Origin: Pseudomonadota bacterium
GTDB taxonomy: Bacteria; Pseudomonadota; Gammaproteobacteria; Steroidobacterales; Steroidobacteraceae
Direction of reading: 5' to 3'
Length of the DNA stretch: 5,831 bases
Assembly (NCBI GenBank): GCA_021850555.1
Contig: JAJZLX010000223.1
Span: 1 to 5,831, forward strand
Shown here piece after piece: positions 1-5,775 of the stretch (position 1 is its first letter; each line of letters starts with the position of its first letter). Below the pieces are notes generated by a model. The model searched no databases and had not been told where the DNA came from. It saw nothing but the letters and a program-made list of their open reading frames with translations. Position numbers and translations under genes: made by a program.

Positions 1-298
1 GTCGAAGTCGAGCCCGGTACGTCTTCCAGGTCTCAGGCATGATCTGCATGAGGCCCATCGCGCCGGCACTCGAGGTCGTCGGGCTTCCATCCATGACCTC
101 GCAACCCGCGCTCTCTGCCCGGATGACGGCGTCGAGCCACGTCGCCGGGAGTCCGAATCGATTTGCCGCGTCACGAACGATCGGCTGCCATCGCGCCATC
201 CCACAGAAAGGGGGCCGGTCGGCGGCGATGGCGCCGCCGCCACAAAGACCCCCGAGCGTGGCGAGGATCGATACGACAACGAGCAACTTATGGCTCAT
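1..298 (-). CDS. Lytic transglycosylase (SLT domain), conjugation-associated, partial
   Basis: This is the N-terminal 99 residues of a periplasmic peptidoglycan lytic transglycosylase; the gene continues beyond the left edge. Enzymes of this VirB1/TrbN-like kind open the murein so that the conjugative type IV secretion channel can be assembled. What I see: a signal peptide (residues 1 to about 26, short basic start MSHK, hydrophobic core, AIA-AD cleavage-like site), then the SLT fold with the IRAESAG motif (likely catalytic Glu62) and the GAMGLMQIMPETW motif at residues 79-91. Both motifs are hallmarks of the family. The ATG overlaps the stop codon of the upstream traF gene (ATGA, 4 bp), so the two are probably translationally coupled. 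The specific symbol (trbN, virB1 or another) cannot be fixed from this fragment. Confidence 0.88.
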   Translation of the reverse strand, partial: MSHKLLVVVSILATLGGLCGGGAIAADRPPFCGMARWQPIVRDAANRFGLPATWLDAVIRAESAGCEVMDGSPTTSSAGAMGLMQIMPETWKTYRARLR

Positions 299-852
299 TG
301 CCACGTCCAGAGGGGGATCGCACGACCGATGATCCCGCGCCCGGTGATCGGACCAAAGTAGCGGCTGTCGTAAGAATCCCACGTGTCGCCGAGCAGCAGA
401 AATTCACCGCGCTCGAGGGTTCGGCACCCACGCCAGGCAGGCAGCGGACGACCGGCGGAGTCGGCGGTGAGTGCACGGGCGACGACATGACCGTCGACGG
501 CGAGAAGTCCGGATCGTTCGCACACCCACTCACCATCAGCCGCAGCGATCCGCTTGATGACCGGAACGGTGATCGGAAGATAGTTGCGCTCGGCAGCGAG
601 CCGTGCCGCCCACGACGGAATGTGCGCGATGACGAGCATACCGACCCTGAGTCGGCGTGGAGGCGTGATCAGGTACCACCCGCAGGCGATGCTGGGGCTC
701 GCGTTGTAGAAAATCCGGATCGGAGAATGGACATACGGGGCGCCGAGACACGCGACGAGGCCTGCCAGCATCGCGATCAGGGTACGACGCCGAGCGCTCC
801 TGCGTGTCGTGCGACGTACGTCAAGCTGTCCGGACGGTGGAGTGTCGCTCAC
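295..852 (-). CDS. traF: TraF-type conjugative transfer signal peptidase (S26 family)
   Basis: This is an inner-membrane serine protease related to LepB. In RP4 the homologue TraF matures and cyclises the pilin TrbC, which is needed for conjugative pili. From the chosen GTG the product is 185 residues, close to the RP4 protein (about 178). It has an Arg-rich N-terminus, one membrane segment (about residues 24-40), a nucleophile motif SIACGWY (likely Ser54; the usual S-x-P-x-G has Ala in place of Pro), a VIKR motif (likely general base Lys100) and the terminal box GDTWDSYDSRYFGPI at residues 155-169. The start is uncertain. The frame stays open upstream into the transposon, no strong ribosome binding site precedes 852, and the native N-terminus could be longer and cut by the insertion. 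It overlaps the downstream transglycosylase gene by 4 bp. The product is well supported; the exact start is not. Confidence 0.83.
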   Translation of the reverse strand: MSDTPPSGQLDVRRTTRRSARRRTLIAMLAGLVACLGAPYVHSPIRIFYNASPSIACGWYLITPPRRLRVGMLVIAHIPSWAARLAAERNYLPITVPVIKRIAAADGEWVCERSGLLAVDGHVVARALTADSAGRPLPAWRGCRTLERGEFLLLGDTWDSYDSRYFGPITGRGIIGRAIPLWTWQ

Positions 853-933
853 CGCAAGAGTCCGGGACAGTGGTCCGCGAGCGTGATGCCGCGCGCGGCC
901 ACGGCCAGCCGGGGAGTACGCTCGTCTCCGTCT

Positions 934-959
934 GACGCTCGGACGGATCACCGAGCGTC
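934..959. repeat. Perfect inverted repeat upstream of traF
   Basis: The arms GACGCTCGG (934-942) and CCGAGCGTC (951-959) are exact 9-bp inverted copies with an 8-nt spacer. The repeat lies about 80 bp upstream of the traF start used here and 33 bp outside the transposon's left end. No T-run follows on either strand, so an intrinsic terminator is not supported. It could be an operator, a recombination site or an RNA hairpin in the traF leader. Another copy of CGCTCGG occurs at 981-987. Confidence 0.5.
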
Positions 960-992
960 GTCCTCGAAGCGCTCCCCGAACGCTCGGAGCGC

Positions 993-1018
993 TGTCGGTT
1001 TTTCGTGAATCGTAGAAT
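993..1018 (+). repeat. Left terminal inverted repeat
   Basis: It begins TGTCGGTTTT and ends CGTAGAAT. Aligned without gaps to the reverse complement of 5680-5705 it is identical at 20 of 26 positions (counted by eye). The TGT start is typical of Mu/Tn7/Tn5053 element ends and marks the strand-transfer point. Confidence 0.85.
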
Positions 1019-1107
1019 TCCCATCTGCGCGACCCTCGATGAAACATGGGCTTGCTCTCGGACGGTCTGTCCATAATTCGTAGAATTTCACCTTCATTCG
1101 TAGAAAA
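993..1107 (+). promoter_or_regulatory. Left-end transposase binding-site array (three cores)
   Basis: Three copies of a core close to ATTCGTAGAA, all in the same orientation, lie at about 1008-1020 (AATCGTAGAATTC, within the terminal repeat), 1075-1087 (AATTCGTAGAATT) and 1096-1107 (ATTCGTAGAAAA). The first two are 68 bp apart and the last two 20 bp apart. Matching inverted copies occur at the right end. By analogy with the TnsB sites of Tn7 these are probably TniA binding sites. Protein binding is inferred; the repeats themselves are seen directly. Confidence 0.78.
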
Positions 1108-1181
1108 AGTGACATCTCGCATTCTCGAACCTTGATGCTCATCTGCGTCGTTCGTCGCATGCGCACGACTGGGAGCGCTCC

Positions 1182-1358
1182 TCATTTCACTACCAAGATC
1201 GGCGTCGAAGTGCCCTTACGTCCTATCACGACCTGCACCAACGACGCAGCTAGCAACGTCGTACAGCACTCGCGCTTTCCGACGCTGTATGACGCGTCTC
1301 CAACAGCGTCTGCCATGCGAATCTGCTTGCACAATTTCTCCAATTGGGATGTGCTCAT
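1182..1358 (-). CDS. Doubtful small ORF antisense to the tniA leader
   Basis: A 58-codon frame starts at ATG 1358 (MSTSQLEKLCKQIRMADAV...) and ends at 1182. The N-terminal part reads like an amphipathic helix, but the rest has no motif I recognise. No good ribosome binding site precedes the ATG, and the same frame stays open upstream through antisense tniA, as GC-rich genes often allow. It could be a divergently transcribed regulator or chance. I think chance is more likely. Confidence 0.15.
   Translation of the reverse strand: MSTSQLEKLCKQIRMADAVGDASYSVGKRECCTTLLAASLVQVVIGRKGTSTPILVVK
1281..1310. repeat. Inverted repeat in the tniA leader
   Basis: Exact 8-bp arms GACGCTGT (1281-1288) and ACAGCGTC (1303-1310) flank a 14-nt spacer that itself contains the palindrome GACGCGTC (1291-1298). 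The nested symmetry sits about 115 bp upstream of the tniA start. It could be an operator that limits transposase expression or an RNA hairpin in the leader. No function is shown. Confidence 0.4.
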
Positions 1359-1413
1359 CGGAGTGCTTCGCTGGTACGATGTTGCGCATTGAGAAAACCC
1401 GATACAGTTGTTC

Positions 1414-1419
1414 GGGAGG
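1414..1419 (+). promoter_or_regulatory. tniA ribosome binding site
   Basis: GGGAGG is five bases upstream of the GTG at 1425. This strong Shine-Dalgarno match decides the tniA start over an in-frame TTG at 1344, which has no comparable site. Confidence 0.7.
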
Positions 1420-1424
1420 CGCGC

Positions 1425-3155
1425 GTGCCAGGCGAGAGCAAAGCGACGGATCATCACCCTACCCCCGTTACGGCAGTGAGTGATCTGAAGGAAGCGACTG
1501 ATCTGACCTGCTATTCCGCTGAGGAATGGAACCAAGCTCGACAGCGCTTTGATCTGATTCGAGCGTTGGCAGCGGGTCAGGATCGAGATGGTTCGACAGC
1601 GAAGGAGGTCGCCAATAAACTCGGGTGCAGCCTCTCGTTGGTGTACCGCTTGTTGACGCGCTATCGAGCCGATCCGAAGCTCACCAGCTGCCTGCCCGCG
1701 CGACGAGGCCGGCGCGAAGGTGCCCTCCGTTTGCATCCCAGCACTGAGGCGATCGTCCAAGAGAGCATCGAGAAGATCTATCTCACGCGGCAACGCGTTC
1801 GCGTGAGCGACTTGATGACTCAAATCCGCCTTCGATGCCGAGCATTGGGCCTGCCGCTGCCGAGTCGGAAAGCGATCGATCTGCGCATCAATAGCCGTCC
1901 CGCTGCAGTAGTCGCGGCGCGTCGCCATGGGCGCAAACGAGCACGTGACCAGTTCGCTCTGGTGGCCGGGAGCCTGGAAGCGGCTTGGCCGCTGTCGATC
2001 GTGCAGATCGATCACACCAAGGTTGATGTCATCGTGGTCGATGCGATCAGCAGAAAGCCGATTCAGCGACCTTGGCTGACCCTGGCGATTGATGTCTGCT
2101 CGAGGTGCGTGCTCGGGTTCCACCTGTCGCTGGATGCGCCCTCGGCGACCTCCGTTGCGCTGTGTCTGCACCAGGCGGTTTTGCCGAAATCCGGCTGGTT
2201 GTCCTTGCGAAAGCTGCCCGGTGAGTGGCCGGCGTATGGAATCCCCGAGCGGCTGCACCTCGATAACGGGAAGGATTTCCACTCCGAGGCCTTGCGACGT
2301 GGGTGTGAACAGTACGGCATTGGGATCGACTATCGGCCGGTGAAAACGCCCCACTATGGCGGACACATCGAACGCCTCATCGGTACGATGATGGGCAAGG
2401 TCCATCTGCTGCCGGGGACCACATTCTCGAGTATCGCCGATAAGGGCGATATCAATCCCGACAAGTCTGCCGCAATGACTCTTGGCGAGGTCGAACGATG
2501 GCTCGCCACGGCCATCGTCGGCGTTTATCACCAAAGCATACATCGCGGTATTGGCACAACGCCTGACGCGGCTTGGAAACGCGGCGTCGAGGGCGATGGT
2601 GTGAATCCCGGGCGGGGCGTACCCGCAGTTGTGAACGACCCGCGGCGGCTTCTCATCGACTTCCTCCCCATCCAACGGCGACGCGTTCGGCGAGAAGGCG
2701 TGTTCCTGCACGACATCTCCTACTGGTCTGATGTGTTGAGAACTTGGGTGGGTGCAAAGGAAAGGATGGTCGTGCGCTACGACCCCCGTGATCTGAGCCG
2801 GATCTACCTGCTGAGCCCAGACGGGCAGTATTACGATCTGGCTTACCGCGATCTGCGACGGCCCGCGATCAGCCTTTGGGAACATCGGATGGCCGTGAAG
2901 CATCTGCGCGAGCAAGCCGAGAAGGTCGTCAACGAGGACACGATTTTCCAGGCGGTCAGGCAGATGCAGCAGATCGCACAATCGGCCGTGCGTGAAACGC
3001 GCGCGCAACGTCTTCAACGCGAGAAGCGCAAACAATGGCAAATCGCAAAGACGCCAGCGGCGGAGATACCCCATACGCAGGCGCCCACGCCGCGAACGGA
3101 GCCCCTGCCGCGCAGCGAGCGCCTGTTCAGTGATGTCGAAGAATGGACCTCGTAG
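1425..3155 (+). CDS. tniA: TniA: DDE transposase, Mu/TnsB family
   Basis: This is the catalytic transposase, which binds the element ends and joins their 3' ends to target DNA. From the GTG at 1425 it is 576 residues, a usual size for TniA. An N-terminal helix-turn-helix (about residues 60-80, STAKEVANKLGCSLSLVYRLL) is followed by further DNA-binding sequence. The RNase H-like core has all three acidic residues: Asp196 in IVQIDHTKVD, Asp280 in HLDNGKDF and Glu316 in GGHIERLIGT, giving a DD-35-E spacing. A Mu-type beta-barrel domain follows (about residues 402-475). The charged C-terminal tail (about 490-576), rich in Gln, Arg and Pro, corresponds to the part that contacts the ATPase partner in Tn7-like systems. 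The gene overlaps tniB by 13 bp. An in-frame TTG at 1344 would add 27 residues that look non-coding. The enzyme appears intact. Confidence 0.92.
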   Translation: MPGESKATDHHPTPVTAVSDLKEATDLTCYSAEEWNQARQRFDLIRALAAGQDRDGSTAKEVANKLGCSLSLVYRLLTRYRADPKLTSCLPARRGRREGALRLHPSTEAIVQESIEKIYLTRQRVRVSDLMTQIRLRCRALGLPLPSRKAIDLRINSRPAAVVAARRHGRKRARDQFALVAGSLEAAWPLSIVQIDHTKVDVIVVDAISRKPIQRPWLTLAIDVCSRCVLGFHLSLDAPSATSVALCLHQAVLPKSGWLSLRKLPGEWPAYGIPERLHLDNGKDFHSEALRRGCEQYGIGIDYRPVKTPHYGGHIERLIGTMMGKVHLLPGTTFSSIADKGDINPDKSAAMTLGEVERWLATAIVGVYHQSIHRGIGTTPDAAWKRGVEGDGVNPGRGVPAVVNDPRRLLIDFLPIQRRRVRREGVFLHDISYWSDVLRTWVGAKERMVVRYDPRDLSRIYLLSPDGQYYDLAYRDLRRPAISLWEHRMAVKHLREQAEKVVNEDTIFQAVRQMQQIAQSAVRETRAQRLQREKRKQWQIAKTPAAEIPHTQAPTPRTEPLPRSERLFSDVEEWTS

Positions 3156-4039
3156 ACACGAACTACCCCCACCTACTTCCGGCGGTGCGAATGCTAGCGG
3201 ACGCCCCGGACGACCTGCGTATCCGGAGAATCCGGACCGATCGGTGGATTGGTTACGCACGGGCGGAAGCGGCTTTGGAGCAAATGGAGGATCTGCTCAC
3301 GTTTCCAAAGCGCACTCGGATGCCGAACCTGCTCCTGGTCGGCCCGAGCAACAACGGCAAGACGATGATCGTCGAGAAATTTCGAAGATCGCACGTCGGT
3401 CCGGATTCCACTCGACAGGCTGTCAGCGTGCCGATTTTGAAGGTGCAGATGCCATCCTCGCCCGACGAGCGCAGTTTTTTCACCGGGATTCTGAGCGCCC
3501 TGGGAGCCGCCGATCGGATCAATGATCGACTCGCCGTGAAGCAGGACCTCGCGGTCAAGCTGATGCGTGCGTCGGATCTCAGAGTCCTGATCATCGATGA
3601 GGCCCATAACCTCCTGTCCGGTTCCCATGCGCAACAGCGGCGCTTCCTCAATCTCCTGCGCTGGCTTGGCAATGAATTGCAAATTCCGCTGATCGCGGTG
3701 GGCACGGCTGAAGCATTGCGAGCTGTGCAAAGCGACGAACAGCTCGCCAATCGCTTCACGCCTTTCACGCTGAAGCCCTGGGAATCAGGGACGGAATACA
3801 CGCGCCTGCTGAATACGCTCGAGGCTCTCTTGCCCCTGCGGCAGCCCTCCGGGCTCGCTGACTCGGATTTGGCAAAGAGGATCTTGATGGCCTCGGAGGG
3901 GATTCTCGGCGAAATCGTCACCATGGTCGTCACATCCGCGGTGGCTGCGATCCGACAAGGTTTCGAATCCATTCGATCTGAAGTTCTCGAATCCATCACG
4001 TTCATTCCCCCGAGCGAACGCCGCCATGCACGCTACTGA
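3143..4039 (+). CDS. tniB: TniB: AAA+ ATPase transposition regulator (TnsC-like)
   Basis: The 298-residue AAA+ ATPase probably assembles on target DNA and links target selection by TniQ to activation of TniA, as TnsC does in Tn7. The N-terminal segment with RIRRIRTDRWIGYARA (about residues 26-41) is typical of TniB. The Walker A motif is GPSNNGKT at 67-74, and Walker B is VLIIDEAH at 148-155. A sensor-1-like strand IPLIAVGTAEA lies at 181-191, and a likely arginine finger, Arg204, sits in QLANRFTPF. All key residues are present, so it should be active. The ATG lies inside the end of tniA (13-bp overlap) with only a weak upstream purine stretch, so it probably depends on translational coupling. 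It ends 14 bp inside tniQ. Confidence 0.92.
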   Translation: MDLVDTNYPHLLPAVRMLADAPDDLRIRRIRTDRWIGYARAEAALEQMEDLLTFPKRTRMPNLLLVGPSNNGKTMIVEKFRRSHVGPDSTRQAVSVPILKVQMPSSPDERSFFTGILSALGAADRINDRLAVKQDLAVKLMRASDLRVLIIDEAHNLLSGSHAQQRRFLNLLRWLGNELQIPLIAVGTAEALRAVQSDEQLANRFTPFTLKPWESGTEYTRLLNTLEALLPLRQPSGLADSDLAKRILMASEGILGEIVTMVVTSAVAAIRQGFESIRSEVLESITFIPPSERRHARY

Positions 4040-5588
4040 GCGCAGTGCCGCCCTGCATCGTGTCCGCAAGCCCAGAGCTCGCGCTGCCGAGCACTCTCAA
4101 CGATTTGAGGTCGAGTTTCTCGAGCCGGGCGCCACTCGGACCACGCCGGTTCTGCCGGCCCGGGTGCAGCCGAATCAGAACGAGGCGCTTTGCTCCTGGC
4201 TGCTGCGCTACGCGGAGCCTTTCGGCGTCTCGCCGGAGCGCCTGCTGCTTGATCGGGCCGACGTGCATCTCATCGATGGGCCAGATTGGTGGCGCTCGCC
4301 TGCAGCAGGAGTGCTTTCTCGACTGTCGGACAGGTGCGGAGTCGACCGCACCCGGCTGGCCGCCATGACCTTCTCGGACTGGTGTGCAACCGATGACAGT
4401 GCGGATGTACCGGAGCGTTTCGCCAATGGACGGTACCAAGTCGCACGCCCTCGGCAGCGCACTCTGAACCGCATCGGCGTCTGTCCGGCCTGCCTGACAG
4501 ACGATGAGACACCTTACGTGCGAAAAGAGTGGACTGTCGGGTGGACCGCCGTGTGCCCTCTGCACGGGTTGGTGCTCGTGAATGACTGTCCCGACTGTCA
4601 CTACAAGCTCCGGATTCCTCGCCTCGACTCCGAGGAGTTCTTCGCTCCAGAGCGCTGTAAAGGCTGCGGGTACCGCCTGAGTAAGGCGCCTCATCTGGAG
4701 GCGCATCAGGATGCCGTTCGCCTCCAGGGGCTTCTCCTTGCGGCAAGGGCCCAAGGGACGGTTGACCTGCCCACCGTGGGCCCACTTTCCTGGCCCATCG
4801 CAATGGCCCTGTTCGACGTTCTCCTCGGACTGGTCTGGAACGGTCCCAAGATCCGGTTTCGGCAGCAACTGTTCGCGCGTATCCGGAGTGATCTCGGCCT
4901 GGCCAAGGAACTCGATGGTTCCCACTATGCAGGCTTCCTCACCCTGGTCTGGATGCTCGACAGTTGGCCGCAACACGTACGCGCCGCATTTGGGACATTG
5001 AGGGCGCCGAGACCGCGGCGGCAGCTCGAGCGCTGGACCCAGCTCGCGCCGGACACCAGACAGGCGATCGAGCGGGTGCTTGTTCCGGTGTGGTCTGATG
5101 AGAGCCACGATGAGGACCGGGGCACGTGGCGCACCTGGATTGATGCGCTGCCCATCGGCGAGCAGCTGCGCGAGATGGCTGCAAAGGACAGATTCATCTG
5201 CCGCCGAATCCGATTGATGGCGCTCGCCGATGTTCGGGATGGCATACCGGTCGAGGTCGCTGCCAGAGTCGCCGGCGTGACCGCAAAGACGCTGTATCGC
5301 TGGATCCGGCGCGGAGCCGAAGGCGGCCTCCAGGCCGCGCTTGAGCGGCCCTCGGGCACCCTGAGCCAGCTGCAGGCGATAGAGATTGCCAACTGGCTTG
5401 CGGCCGCGCCGCTTGATGAGCCGCGCTGGCGATACAATCGAGTTCAACATGAGGTCAGAAGGCGCTTTGGAACCGAGATCTCCGACCATGCCGCCCGCCG
5501 CTTGCTGCACGCACATGGCCCCTGGCGTCGTCGGGCGTACATTCCCGTACGTCGTCCCGTTCTTGCACAATTTCCGATTGATGACTAA
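4026..5588 (+). CDS. tniQ: TniQ target-selection protein with fused C-terminal IS630-like HTH region
   Basis: TniQ/TnsD proteins choose the target site and recruit the ATPase. The product is 520 residues. The TniQ part begins near residue 42 (LPARVQPNQNEALCSWLLRYA). It has two zinc motifs: Cys153/Cys156 with Cys177/His180, and Cys188/Cys191 with Cys211/Cys214. After a less conserved middle (about 225-380), residues 390-500 look foreign to a plain TniQ. They hold a helix-turn-helix (VEVAARVAGVTAKTLYRWIRR), then GGLQAALERPSG, then a second helical unit (WRYNRVQHEVRRRFG...ARRLLHAHG). This order matches the bipartite DNA-binding half of IS630-family transposases, without the DDE domain. I infer a fused sequence-specific target reader. 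The start overlaps tniB by 14 bp, and the stop is 8 bp before the right-end cores. The TniQ call is firm; the domain comparison is from memory of the family pattern. Confidence 0.9.
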   Translation: MHATERSAALHRVRKPRARAAEHSQRFEVEFLEPGATRTTPVLPARVQPNQNEALCSWLLRYAEPFGVSPERLLLDRADVHLIDGPDWWRSPAAGVLSRLSDRCGVDRTRLAAMTFSDWCATDDSADVPERFANGRYQVARPRQRTLNRIGVCPACLTDDETPYVRKEWTVGWTAVCPLHGLVLVNDCPDCHYKLRIPRLDSEEFFAPERCKGCGYRLSKAPHLEAHQDAVRLQGLLLAARAQGTVDLPTVGPLSWPIAMALFDVLLGLVWNGPKIRFRQQLFARIRSDLGLAKELDGSHYAGFLTLVWMLDSWPQHVRAAFGTLRAPRPRRQLERWTQLAPDTRQAIERVLVPVWSDESHDEDRGTWRTWIDALPIGEQLREMAAKDRFICRRIRLMALADVRDGIPVEVAARVAGVTAKTLYRWIRRGAEGGLQAALERPSGTLSQLQAIEIANWLAAAPLDEPRWRYNRVQHEVRRRFGTEISDHAARRLLHAHGPWRRRAYIPVRRPVLAQFPIDD

Positions 5589-5595
5589 CACGACG

Positions 5596-5705
5596 TTCTA
5601 CGATTTAAGGGAACAAATTCCACGAATTGAGGAGCAACATTTCTCCGAATTAAGGGAAATTCCATGCATGAAAGGCCGGATTCTCCGAATTAGGGAAAAC
5701 TGACA
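5596..5705 (-). promoter_or_regulatory. Right-end transposase binding-site array (four cores)
   Basis: Four cores in the opposite orientation to those of the left end lie at about 5596-5608 (GTTCTACGATTTA), 5615-5628 (AAATTCCACGAATT), 5641-5653 (TTCTCCGAATTAA) and 5680-5692 (within the terminal repeat). Core-to-core distances are 22, 23 and 40 bp, so three sites are almost contiguous. GGGAA follows three of the four (not the one at 5615-5628), extending the repeat. The denser right end against the sparser left end recalls the 3 + 4 TnsB site layout of Tn7. Protein binding is inferred. Confidence 0.8.
5680..5705 (-). repeat. Right terminal inverted repeat
   Basis: Read on the minus strand it begins TGTCAGTTTT and ends CGGAGAAT, pairing with 993-1018 at 20 of 26 positions. 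It marks the right boundary of the transposon. Confidence 0.85.
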
Positions 5706-5725
5706 CCCGGCGACGGCACAAACAT
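5690..5725 (-). pseudogene. 5' start of a gene cut by the transposon
   Basis: An ATG at 5725 (minus strand) begins MFVPSP and enters the transposon terminal repeat after six full codons, then reaches a TAA at 5690-5692. It is preceded by a good ribosome binding site (5734-5741) at 8-nt spacing, so it looks like a real translation start whose body was displaced. The gene points toward traF, which lies beyond the other end of the element on the same strand. It may therefore be the first gene, or the original N-terminus, of the traF operon. Too little remains to identify it. Confidence 0.4.
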
Positions 5726-5733
5726 CGAGTGGC

Positions 5734-5741
5734 CCTCTTCC
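5734..5741 (-). promoter_or_regulatory. Ribosome binding site of the interrupted gene
   Basis: On the minus strand the sequence reads GGAAGAGG, 8 nt before the ATG at 5725. This strong match is the main reason to take the short frame as a real gene start. Confidence 0.45.
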
Positions 5742-5775
5742 GTTATTACAGATCCGAAGGATCTGTATGTTATTA
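5742..5775. repeat. Palindromic operator-like or recombinase-like site
   Basis: The arms TACAGATCC (5747-5755) and GGATCTGTA (5759-5767) are exact 9-bp inverted copies around a GAA spacer. They are bracketed by direct copies of GTTATTA at 5742-5748 and 5769-5775. The site lies just upstream of the ribosome binding site of the interrupted minus-strand gene and 37 bp outside the right end. A dimeric repressor operator is the simplest reading. Because Tn5053/Tn402 elements are known to insert near plasmid res sites, a resolvase subsite is an alternative. The sequence alone does not decide. Confidence 0.5.

Larger units (their letters stand above)
1108..1413. other. Leader between left end and tniA
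   Basis: This stretch of about 300 bp lies between the last left-end core and the tniA ribosome binding site. No convincing gene is seen in it. It carries an inverted repeat (1281-1310) and a doubtful minus-strand frame (1182-1358). It must hold the tniA promoter unless transcription enters from outside. A possible -10 hexamer TACGAT is at 1375-1380, but no -35 at proper spacing supports it. Confidence 0.5.
993..5705 (+). mobile_element. Tn5053/Tn402-like (Tn7 superfamily) TniABQ transposon, complete, no cargo
   Basis: The element is defined by imperfect terminal inverted repeats starting TGTC and ending GACA, by multiple internal copies of a shared core at both ends, and by the three-gene block tniA-tniB-tniQ that nearly fills the space between them. 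The tniQ stop codon is only 8 bp from the innermost right-end core. It contains no TnsA-like endonuclease, no TniR or other resolvase, and no passenger gene. Elements without TnsA generally transfer only one strand at each end and make cointegrates, so I infer replicative transposition with resolution by other functions. The flanking 5-mers (988-992 AGCGC; 5706-5710 CCCGG) differ, so no target duplication is visible. Confidence 0.88.

Noticed and set aside
163..1008. Plus-strand open frame of 281 codons opposite traF
   Set aside because: Low-complexity Arg/Ser/Pro-rich translation, antisense to the well-supported traF and transglycosylase genes.
993..1107. CRISPR-like repeats at the left end
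   Set aside because: The repeated cores are short, unevenly spaced and mirrored at the other end, which is the pattern of transposase binding sites. There are no cas genes or regular spacers.
1344..1424. Upstream TTG start for tniA adding 27 residues
   Set aside because: The added residues look non-coding and no ribosome binding site precedes the TTG, while GGGAGG sits five bases before GTG 1425.
1182..3260. Long open frame on the minus strand (692 codons) antisense to tniA
   Set aside because: It is the mirror of the tniA coding frame in GC-rich DNA. The translation has no recognisable domain, while the plus strand encodes an intact DDE transposase.
4002..5591. Long open frame on the minus strand (529 codons) antisense to tniQ
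   Set aside because: It covers exactly the tniQ region and has no protein-like motifs. tniQ has clear zinc-finger and HTH motifs on the other strand.
5742..5775. A dif/XerCD recombination site
   Set aside because: Only a loose resemblance of TAATAACATAC to the XerD box. The other half does not fit, and the exact palindrome is better explained as an operator or resolvase-like site.
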